From: JAFDVN01 sp035758545
GTDB lineage: Bacteria > Acidobacteriota > Holophagae > Holophagales > Holophagaceae
Assembly (NCBI GenBank): GCA_035758545.1
Contig: DASTWQ010000157.1
Location: 1 to 9,661, forward strand
Reading direction: 5' to 3'
Length of the DNA: 9,661 nucleotides
Shown: positions 1 through 5,978 of the stretch, piece after piece
How the letters are laid out: the number at the start of each line of letters is the position of its first letter
Numbering within the stretch: the stretch's first letter is position 1
The notes under the pieces: generated by a model
Database searches by the model: none
Seen by the model: only the letters and a program-made list of their open reading frames with translations
What the model was told of the DNA's origin: nothing
Translations under genes and position numbers: made by a program

Positions 1-452
1 TCGGCGTCCGGCAGGGCGCTCTCCAGGATCCGGCGTTCGGCGTGCACCTGGCCGCGCACCCAGGCGTCGCTGCGCCCGCCGCAGCCGATGACCGCGGTGG
101 TGCCGATGCGGTCCGGCGCCTGGAGCGCGAGCTCCAGGGCCACCATGCCCCCCAGGGACCCGCCGAGGAGCAGGTCGAAGCGCAGGTCCTCCGCCCCGAG
201 CCAGGCGGCCAGGGCCGCCGCCTGGTCCCGGACCGTGAGGTCCTCCGCCGCGGGAAGCGCGGGCGTCCAGACCGTGCAGGGCTCCTCGGCGAGGGGACCG
301 TCCACTGTGAACAGGGGCCCCCACCAGCCCTTCACGCCGGGCCGGTCCGCCGCGTCCGGCGTGCCCGTGAGCGCGTGCAGGAGCAGCACCCTGGCCGGGC
401 CGTGGCCGTGGCGTCGGAAGGGGACCGTCACCGGGACCGCGGCCGCCGTCAC
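1..452 (-). CDS. metX: Homoserine O-acetyltransferase-like alpha/beta hydrolase, 3' end cut by window edge
   Basis: The first 150 residues are visible; the gene continues past base 1. It starts with GTG at 452-450, and this GTG overlaps the metY stop (GTGA), so the two genes should be translationally coupled. Sequence seen: an N-terminal strand followed by HALTGT (residues 26-31), then GWW at 42-44, then the nucleophile elbow GGSLGGM at 97-103 with Ser99 as the presumed nucleophile. HALTG, GWW and GGSxGGM are the MetX signature order, and the position after metY fits homoserine acylation supplying MetY's substrate. Odd point: between GWW and the TVRDQ segment (about 73-77) the protein is roughly 35 residues shorter than typical MetX and lacks the GCxGSTGPxS loop; the elbow Ser is at 99 rather than near 140. 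The catalytic Asp and His lie outside the window. It could be a shortened MetX or another hydrolase recruited beside metY. The alpha/beta hydrolase assignment is firm, the exact activity less so. Confidence 0.75.
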   Translation of the reverse strand, partial: MTAAAVPVTVPFRRHGHGPARVLLLHALTGTPDAADRPGVKGWWGPLFTVDGPLAEEPCTVWTPALPAAEDLTVRDQAAALAAWLGAEDLRFDLLLGGSLGGMVALELALQAPDRIGTTAVIGCGGRSDAWVRGQVHAERRILESALPDA

Positions 453-1750
453 GCCGGCACCCGCGCGAGGGCCTGGTCCAGGTCCTCCGTGAGATCGTCC
501 AGGTGCTCCAGGCCCACCGACAGGCGGATGAGGTCGGGGCTCACGCCGGTGGCGCGCTGCTCCGCCTCCGTGAGCTGCTGGTGGGTGGTGCTGGCCGGAT
601 GGATGATGAGGCTCTTGGCGTCGCCGATGTTGGCCAGCCGCGAGAAGAGCTCGACACCGTCGATGAGCGCCTTGCCCGCGTCGAGGCCGCCCTTCACCCC
701 GAAGGTGAGCAGGCCGCCGAAGCCCGCGCCGGGCCGGAAGTAGCGCCGGGCGTGGGCGTGGCCCTCGGCCCCCGCGAGGCCGGGGTAGTTCACCCAGGCC
801 ACCTTCGGATGCGCCTCCAGCCACTGGGCCAGAGCCAGGGCGTTCTGGCCGTGGCGCTCCAGGCGCAGGGGCAGGGTCTCCAGGCCCTGCAGGATGAGGA
901 AGGCGTTGAAGGGGCTGAGGGCGGCGCCGGTGTCCCGCAGGCCTTCGATGCGGGCCTTCGTGATGAAGGCGGCGGGGCCCGCCAGTTCGTGCAGCACCGC
1001 GCCGTGGTAGGCCGGATTGGGGGAGGTGAACTCCGGGAACTTCCCGCTGGCCCAGTCGAAGCGCCCGCCGTCCACGATGAGCCCGGCGATGCTCGTGCCA
1101 TGACCCCCCAGGAACTTCGTCGCGCTGTGGACCACGATGTCCGCGCCGTGGTCCAGGGGCCGCAGCAGCCAGGGCGTGGGCACGGTGTTGTCCACGATCA
1201 GTGGAACGCCGGCGTCGTGGGCGATGCGGGCGATCACCTCGAAGTCCGGCACGTCCAGCTTGGGATTGCCCACGGCCTCCACGTAGACCGCGCGGGTCTC
1301 CGGCCGGATCGCCCGCTGGAAGGCCTCGGGGTCGCCGCTGGGCACGAAGGTGGTCTCGATGCCCAGCCGCGCCAGGGTGTGGTGCAGCAGCGTGTAGGTG
1401 CCGCCGTAGAGGTTGTCCCCGGCGACCACGTGATCGCCCTGGCGCAGGAGCGTCGTGAGCGCGAGGGTGATGGCCGCTTGGCCGCTGGCGACGGCCAGGG
1501 CGCCGACGCCGCCCTCCAGCTCCGCGACCCGGGCCTCCAGCACCGCCTGAGTGGGGTTCATGATGCGGGTGTAGATGTTGCCGGGCTGGGCGAGGCTGAA
1601 GAGCTTCGCGCCGTGGTCGGCGGAGTCGAAGACGTAGCTCGTCGTCTGGTAGATGGGCACGGCCCGGGCGCGGGTGTCGCCATCGGGCGCGTGGCCGGCG
1701 TGGAGGACGGCCGTCTCGAAGCGGCGGGCGCGGGTGGTGGTCTCGGACAT
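449..1750 (-). CDS. metY: O-acetylhomoserine sulfhydrylase (O-acetylhomoserine aminocarboxypropyltransferase)
   Basis: A 433-residue cytosolic enzyme of the Cys/Met-metabolism PLP family (fold type I). It replaces the acetyl group of O-acetylhomoserine with sulfide to give homocysteine. Seen: SYVF near 38-41, YTRIMNPT at 60-67 (phosphate/substrate loop of the neighbouring subunit), SGQAA at 89-93, VDNT at 186-189 (the PLP-pyridine aspartate is Asp187), and SATKFLGGHGT at 209-219 with Lys212 as the Schiff-base lysine. The C-terminal domain contains LIIHPASTTHQQL and IRLSVGLEH, typical of this family. Length matches the usual 425-435 residues. The ATG at 1750 was chosen because AGGAG stands 5 nt upstream; the open frame extends to 2053, but that part lies inside the riboswitch leader. 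It is preceded by a SAM-I riboswitch and followed by an overlapping metX. Cystathionine gamma-synthase or methionine gamma-lyase are alternatives, but the length, HGTSIAG segment and metX partner favour MetY. Confidence 0.95.
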   Translation of the reverse strand: MSETTTRARRFETAVLHAGHAPDGDTRARAVPIYQTTSYVFDSADHGAKLFSLAQPGNIYTRIMNPTQAVLEARVAELEGGVGALAVASGQAAITLALTTLLRQGDHVVAGDNLYGGTYTLLHHTLARLGIETTFVPSGDPEAFQRAIRPETRAVYVEAVGNPKLDVPDFEVIARIAHDAGVPLIVDNTVPTPWLLRPLDHGADIVVHSATKFLGGHGTSIAGLIVDGGRFDWASGKFPEFTSPNPAYHGAVLHELAGPAAFITKARIEGLRDTGAALSPFNAFLILQGLETLPLRLERHGQNALALAQWLEAHPKVAWVNYPGLAGAEGHAHARRYFRPGAGFGGLLTFGVKGGLDAGKALIDGVELFSRLANIGDAKSLIIHPASTTHQQLTEAEQRATGVSPDLIRLSVGLEHLDDLTEDLDQALARVPA

Positions 1751-1755
1751 GGGAT

Positions 1756-1778
1756 CTCCTGGCGGAGGCAGAGCCTCC
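1756..1778 (-). promoter_or_regulatory. metY Shine-Dalgarno with competing hairpins
   Basis: On the minus strand AGGAG (1760-1756) sits 5 nt before the metY ATG. Immediately upstream is a perfect 6-bp hairpin, GGAGGC/GCCTCC with a 3-nt loop (1778-1764). The CTCC of its 3' arm (1767-1764) can alternatively pair with GGAG of the Shine-Dalgarno across a 4-nt loop. The two pairings are mutually exclusive, so this could be the translational end of the SAM riboswitch. The pairings are seen; the regulatory role is inferred. Confidence 0.45.
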
Positions 1779-1891
1779 CTGAGCCTCGTCATGAGGCTGG
1801 TCGTGGTCCCGCCCTTGTCGCCGCGTGCGCGGCCCTCCGGGCGGATCGAGGCGCAGGTCTGCGCCAGTCCGTGTCGCGATCCAGCAACGAT

Positions 1892-1915
1892 GAGGCCCCG
1901 GGGGTCCGGGGCCTC
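1892..1915 (-). terminator. Strong GC hairpin in metY leader (possible expression platform)
   Basis: A perfect 10-bp stem (GAGGCCCCGG with CCGGGGCCTC) closed by a 4-nt loop lies between the SAM aptamer and metY. It is the strongest hairpin in the 407-bp gene-free stretch 1751-2157. No T-run follows on the minus strand (ATCGTTG comes next), so a standard intrinsic terminator is doubtful; it may be a pause or a non-canonical terminator driven by the riboswitch. Around it (1779-1891 and 1916-1950) I see no gene. Confidence 0.4.
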
Positions 1916-1950
1916 TCGACGCTCGCAAGTCTCTGCCACTCCATGACTGC

Positions 1951-2087
1951 TCGGCATCTTTCCGCGCCCATCCCCGCGCGATCGTTGGATCGCCCGAGTC
2001 TGGCCACGGCAGGAATTGGCACCGTGCGTTGCCGCCGGTTGCCAAGGTTTCACAGGGCCCGTCCCTCCACCTTTCTGGATATCGCGC
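1951..2087 (-). promoter_or_regulatory. SAM-I (S-box) riboswitch upstream of metY-metX
   Basis: The minus strand carries the SAM-I core in order: AAAGGTGGAGGGAC, GGCCC, GTGAAACC, GGCAACC, and GGTGCCAATTCCTGCC. These are the hallmark blocks of the aptamer that binds S-adenosylmethionine. Helices that can be drawn: P2 by AAGG/CCTT, P3 at 2038-2022 capped by GCAA, and a long P4 with outer arms 2009-2001 and 1970-1962 (one mismatch) containing a second perfect 6-bp hairpin (1993-1978, loop CAAC). GGAAAGATG follows P4, as in the consensus, and P1 pairs about 2084-2078 with 1958-1952 with one mismatch. High SAM would stabilise P1 and turn metY-metX off. P4 is about 30 nt longer than in the second copy of this window. 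Confidence 0.95.
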
Positions 2088-2127
2088 TATGGAGCTGGCA
2101 AAGATCCGCTGCAGGTTCCAGCTTCGC

Positions 2128-2143
2128 GGCCGCGCCGGCGGCC
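2128..2143 (-). terminator. Candidate hairpin after metH
   Basis: Fifteen bases beyond the metH stop, GGCCGC and GCGGCC pair around a 4-nt loop. There is no T-run after it, so it is a weak terminator candidate. The same stretch contains TTGACG (2148-2143), a possible -35 box for the metY riboswitch transcript, but no good -10 box is found 16-18 nt downstream, so I do not call a promoter. Confidence 0.25.
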
Positions 2144-2157
2144 GTCAAGCCGCATTC

Positions 2158-5100
2158 TCACCCGGCGTTGAAGTAGCGCGCCTGGGGATGGGCCGCCACG
2201 AGGGCGGAGGTGGTGAACTCCGGATCCATCTGGAAGGATTCCGTGAGCCGCACGCCGAGGGCCTCGCCGTCGAGAAGGTCGAGGATGGCCCCGTTGCCCT
2301 CCAGGTCCGGGCAGGCGGGGTAGCCGAAGGAGTACCGGGAGCCCTGGTAGCCCTGGGCGAAGAGGGCGCGTCCCGGGAGGTCCCGGCCCGCGATGCCCAG
2401 CTCGCGGCGGATGCGGGCGTGCAGCGCCTCGGCGCCGGCTTCCACCAGCTCCGTCGCGAGGCCGTGGAAGAGGAAGTAGTCCCGGTAGCCTTCCGCCGCG
2501 TAGAGCTCCCGGTCCTGCGCGGCGGCGCCTTCGCCGAGGGTGACGAGCTGGAAGGCGACGACGTCCCGGTCGGCGCGGAAGAAGTCCGGGATGGCGAGGC
2601 GTCGCCCGGAGGCCTGGCGGGGGAAGGGGATCCGCAGGCGCTCCCGGTCCGGATCCGCGGGATCGAGGACCACGAGGAGGTCGCCCTCGCCGCGGCAGGG
2701 GAAGTAGCCGTAGCGGGCCTTCGGACGCAGGCGATCCTCGGATTCGAAGCGCGCGCGCCAGCGGGCCAGCTCCGGCTCCGCCGTCTCCTTCAGCACGGCG
2801 GCGAAGGCCTCGTCGGAGAGGGCGCCCTGGGTGAAGCCCCAGCGGTTGCGCAGCACCACGAAGGTGTCGAGATGGCCAAAGAGCTCGTCGAACCTTAGGT
2901 CAACTTCCTGCACACCCCAGAAGGGCGGCGCGGCGGCGGGCTGATCCTGCACCCAGGCGCTCCGGCCCTCCGGCGTCAGGGCCACGCCCGCGTCGCCGCG
3001 GCGCACCACGCGGATGGCGGGGGCCGTGGGCGGCGCTGGGAGGGTCACGCCGTCACCGGAGACCAGGGCCTGCATGTGGCGGAGGCCCTCGAAGGCGTCC
3101 GCCGCGTAGAGCACCGGCCCGGAGTAGGCGCGGCGGCAGTCACCCTCCACGTACTCCCGGGTGAGCGCCGCGCCGCCGAGGAGCACGGGCACCTTGAGGC
3201 CCTTGCGCTCCAGCTCCTCCAGGTTCTCCTTCATCACCACCGTGGACTTCACCAGCAGGCCCGAGAGGCCGACGGCATCCGCGGGCCAGGCCTCCAGCTC
3301 CCGCAGGATCGCCTCGACGGGCTGCTTGATGCCGAGGTTCCTCACCTCGAAGCCGTTGTTGGTGAGGATGATGTCCACCAGGTTCTTGCCGATGTCGTGG
3401 ACGTCCCCCTTCACGGTGGCGAGCAGGATGCGGCCCTTCCGGGTGTCCGCGTCCTTGGGCAGGCGCGGCTCCAGGTGACGGATGGCGGCCTTCATGGCCT
3501 CGGCGCTCTCCAGCACGAAGGGCAGCTGCATCTCGCCGCGGCCGAAGCGCTCGCCCACGACCTTCATGCCCTCCAGCAGCACCTCGTTGATGAGCCGGAG
3601 GGGCTCCGCGCCGCCGGCGAGGGCCTCATCCAGGTCCGCGAGGACGCGCCGCTTCTCGCCGTCCAGGATGTCCAGCTGGAGCCGCTCCTCCACCGAGAGC
3701 CGCGAGAGGTCCGCGGGCGCCGCGGCCACCGCGGCGTCCGCGTGGCGCTCCAGGATCACCTTGAGTGGGTCGTAGCCCTCCCGCCGCCGGTCGAAGAGGA
3801 GGTCCTCGAAGGCCTGTCGGGTCTCCGCGTCCAGCTTCGCCACCGGCAGCAGCTTCGCCGCGTTGAAGATGGCCAGGTCCAGGCCCGCGGCCACCGCGTG
3901 GTGCAGCATCAGGGCGTTGAGGATCTTCCGGGGCCCTGGCGCCAGGCCGAAGCTCACGTTGGAGACGCCGAGCAGGGTGAGGACGCCCGGCAGCGTGGCC
4001 TTGATGGCGCGGATCGCGTCGAGGGTCTCCACGGCGCTCCGCCGGAAGCCCTCCTCACCGCTGCCGAGGGTGAAGGTGAGGGGATCCAGGATGAGGTCCC
4101 CGGGCGCCAGGCCGAACTCCCCGACCGCCAGGGCGTGGAGCCGTTCCGCCACCGCCAGCTTGTCGGCGGCGGTCTTGGCCATGCCCCGTTCGTCGATGGT
4201 GAGGCCCACCACCGCGGCGCCGTAGGTGCGGCACAGCTCAAGGACCTTCCGGGCCTTGGCCTCGCCGTCCTCGAAGTTGATGGAGTTGACGACGCACTTG
4301 CCCGGCGCCCGCTGGAGGGCCCGCTCCAGCACCGGCACCTCGGTGCTGTCCAGCATGAGCGGCAGCTGGACCTGGGTGACCAGCCGCTGGAGGTACTGGT
4401 CCATGTCCCGGACCTCGTCCCGGCCCACGTAGGCCACACAGACATCCAGCAGGTGGGCGCCCTCCTTGGCCTGCCCCTTGGCGATCTCCACGAGGCCGTC
4501 CCAGTCCTCCTTCGCGAGGAGGTCCCGGAAGGCCTTCGAGCCGTTGGCGTTGGTGCGTTCCCCCACCAGCAGCGGCCGCGGCTCCTGGGCGAAGGGGACG
4601 GCGGCGTAGAGGCTCGCGGCGCCCCGTTCCAGGACGGGCTCGCGCCGCGGCGCCGCCAGGCCGCCGACGCGGGCCTTGAGGGCGCGGATGTGCTCGGGCC
4701 CCGTGCCGCAGCAGCCGCCGAGGATGGCCACGCCCATCTCCCGGGCCGCGGCGGCCACCTGGTCGGCGAAGGCCTCGGGCCCGAGGGGATACACCACCCG
4801 GCCGCCCTCGTTGCGGGGCAGGCCGGCGTTGGGCAGGCAGCTGAGGGGCACGGGGCTCTGGCGGGACAGCACCTGCAGGTGCGGGCGCATCTCCTCGGGG
4901 CCCGTGGCGCAGTTGAGGCCCAGCACATCCACGCCCAGGGCCTCGAGGCTCGCGAGCACGGCGCCGATCTCGGAGCCCACCAGCAGGGTCCCCGTGGTCT
5001 CCACCGTGGCCTGGACCCAGAGGGGCACCCGCCGCCGGGCCTCGGCCATGGCCTCCTTGGCGGCCCGGACCGCCACCTTGATCTGGCCCAGGTCCTGGCA

Positions 5101-5571
5101 GGTCTCGATGAGCACCGCGTCCACGCCGCCCGCCAGGAGACCCGACACCTGGGTGCGGTAGGAGCGGAGCAGGGCGCCGTAGTCGGTCTGGCCCAGGGTG
5201 AGCAGCTTGGTGCCGGGACCCACGGAGCCGATGACGAAGCGGGGGCCTTCGAAGTCCGCCGCCGCCTCACGGGCCAGCTTCGCCGCGGCCACATTGAGGT
5301 CGAAACATCGCTCCGCCAGCCCGAATTCGGCGAGGACCAGCTCGTTGCAGCCGAAGGTGTTGGTCTCGACGGCGTCGGAGCCGGCCTCGAAGTAGCTGGC
5401 GTGGATGCCGCGGATCCAGTCCGGCCGGCGCTCGTTGAGCAGCTCCACGCAGCCTTCGTAGGCCGCGCCGCCGAAGTCGTCCACGGTGGGCTCGTGCTTG
5501 AAGATCTGCGTGCCCATGCCGCCGTCCAGCAGCAGCAGGCGGTCCTGGAGGAGGGATGCAATCGTCGTCAT
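2158..5571 (-). CDS. metH: Cobalamin-dependent methionine synthase (5-methyl-THF--homocysteine methyltransferase)
   Basis: A full-length, cytosolic, modular MetH of 1137 residues. It transfers the methyl group of 5-methyl-tetrahydrofolate to homocysteine through methylcobalamin. Domains in order: homocysteine-binding barrel at about 1-305 with DGGMGT (16-21) and zinc ligands Cys221 (GLNC) and Cys287/Cys288 (GGCC); pterin-binding barrel at about 330-605 starting with GERTNANGS; helical cap at about 625-705; B12 domain at about 710-840 with DVHDIG (723-728), His725 being the cobalt ligand; and the AdoMet-dependent reactivation domain at about 885-1137 with SRYSFGYPACPD and LTESFQMDPEFTTSALV. 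All key residues are intact. The ATG at 5571 puts the barrel at the very N-terminus; the frame is open to 5694, but the extension is repeat-derived and unlike MetH. The ribosome binding site is poor. It lies downstream of the ferredoxin after a 119-bp repeat-filled gap, so it may be read from the 7.8-kb riboswitch or from its own promoter. Confidence 0.98.
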   Translation of the reverse strand: MTTIASLLQDRLLLLDGGMGTQIFKHEPTVDDFGGAAYEGCVELLNERRPDWIRGIHASYFEAGSDAVETNTFGCNELVLAEFGLAERCFDLNVAAAKLAREAAADFEGPRFVIGSVGPGTKLLTLGQTDYGALLRSYRTQVSGLLAGGVDAVLIETCQDLGQIKVAVRAAKEAMAEARRRVPLWVQATVETTGTLLVGSEIGAVLASLEALGVDVLGLNCATGPEEMRPHLQVLSRQSPVPLSCLPNAGLPRNEGGRVVYPLGPEAFADQVAAAAREMGVAILGGCCGTGPEHIRALKARVGGLAAPRREPVLERGAASLYAAVPFAQEPRPLLVGERTNANGSKAFRDLLAKEDWDGLVEIAKGQAKEGAHLLDVCVAYVGRDEVRDMDQYLQRLVTQVQLPLMLDSTEVPVLERALQRAPGKCVVNSINFEDGEAKARKVLELCRTYGAAVVGLTIDERGMAKTAADKLAVAERLHALAVGEFGLAPGDLILDPLTFTLGSGEEGFRRSAVETLDAIRAIKATLPGVLTLLGVSNVSFGLAPGPRKILNALMLHHAVAAGLDLAIFNAAKLLPVAKLDAETRQAFEDLLFDRRREGYDPLKVILERHADAAVAAAPADLSRLSVEERLQLDILDGEKRRVLADLDEALAGGAEPLRLINEVLLEGMKVVGERFGRGEMQLPFVLESAEAMKAAIRHLEPRLPKDADTRKGRILLATVKGDVHDIGKNLVDIILTNNGFEVRNLGIKQPVEAILRELEAWPADAVGLSGLLVKSTVVMKENLEELERKGLKVPVLLGGAALTREYVEGDCRRAYSGPVLYAADAFEGLRHMQALVSGDGVTLPAPPTAPAIRVVRRGDAGVALTPEGRSAWVQDQPAAAPPFWGVQEVDLRFDELFGHLDTFVVLRNRWGFTQGALSDEAFAAVLKETAEPELARWRARFESEDRLRPKARYGYFPCRGEGDLLVVLDPADPDRERLRIPFPRQASGRRLAIPDFFRADRDVVAFQLVTLGEGAAAQDRELYAAEGYRDYFLFHGLATELVEAGAEALHARIRRELGIAGRDLPGRALFAQGYQGSRYSFGYPACPDLEGNGAILDLLDGEALGVRLTESFQMDPEFTTSALVAAHPQARYFNAG

Positions 5572-5580
5572 GACTCGCTC

Positions 5581-5667
5581 GAAAAACACCACGCGGAGGT
5601 AAGCGGTGAGGCGGAGGGCAGCGGAGGGTGGGAAGGCGTGGTTTTTCTCCGCGGCCCTCCGCGCCTC
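5581..5667. repeat. Intergenic inverted-repeat element between ferredoxin and metH
   Basis: The gap consists of two inverted pairs. The first is 5608-5626 against 5647-5667 (about 19-21 bp, differing by a 2-nt insertion and one substitution). The second is 5581-5594 against 5636-5647 (GAAAAACxCACGC type, with a 2-nt difference). The pairs interleave rather than nest. The longer arm is itself a degenerate tandem of a GCGGAGGG-like unit. The composition differs from the coding sequence around it, and the element ends only 9 bp before the metH ATG. This pattern resembles dispersed intergenic palindromic repeats; that family assignment is inference. Confidence 0.65.
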
Positions 5668-5690
5668 AGCTGCGCCCCGTGTGGTTGCAT

Positions 5691-5978
5691 TCAAATTCCC
5701 AAATACTCGATCGCCACATCGCCTTTGAGCTTCACGCGGCAGGCGAGGCGCTGGTCGGGGGGGGCGCCGAGGCCGGCGAGGAAGTCCCGCTCCTCGGCGT
5801 CCGGCGGGCTGCAGGCCTCGAGGCCCCGGGCCACGCGCACCCGGCAGGTGCCGCAGGAGCCGGTGCGGCAGCCGAAGGTGAGGTCCGCGCCCACGGCCTC
5901 GGCCACCTCGGCGAGGCCGGTGCCTTCGGGGGCCTCGGCCTCGAGGTCCTCCAGCAGGAAGTGGATCCGCACGCTCAT
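5691..5978 (-). CDS. [2Fe-2S] ferredoxin-type protein
   Basis: A 95-residue one-domain protein, long enough only for a beta-grasp [2Fe-2S] fold. Cluster ligands seen: Cys37, Cys42 and Cys45 in FGCRTGSCGTC (C-x4-C-x2-C), and a distal Cys80 in RLACRV, the plant-type ferredoxin arrangement. A further Cys56 is unlikely to be a ligand. There is no signal peptide, so it is cytosolic. Its ATG (5978-5976) overlaps the stop of the upstream fusion gene (ATGA), which implies coupled translation and roughly matched synthesis. The neighbours suggest it carries electrons for methionine metabolism: either to the flavin of the methylenetetrahydrofolate reductase domain, or to cob(II)alamin in MetH during reactivation. 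The cluster type is clear from the sequence; the partner is inferred. Confidence 0.9.
   Translation of the reverse strand: MSVRIHFLLEDLEAEAPEGTGLAEVAEAVGADLTFGCRTGSCGTCRVRVARGLEACSPPDAEERDFLAGLGAPPDQRLACRVKLKGDVAIEYLGI

Noticed and set aside
1751..2053. 101-residue N-terminal extension of MetY from an upstream ATG
   Set aside because: The upstream ATG-like start lies inside the riboswitch core, the extension has no resemblance to the family, and the ATG at 1750 has a good AGGAG.
503..2176. 557-codon plus-strand open frame opposite metY and its riboswitch
   Set aside because: It crosses the metY gene and the SAM aptamer antisense and shows no recognisable domain; it is explained by strong GC bias at codon ends.
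5572..5694. 41-residue N-terminal extension of MetH starting next to the ferredoxin stop
   Set aside because: The extension is translated inverted repeat; MetH proteins begin close to the LLLDGGMGTQ strand, matching ATG 5571.
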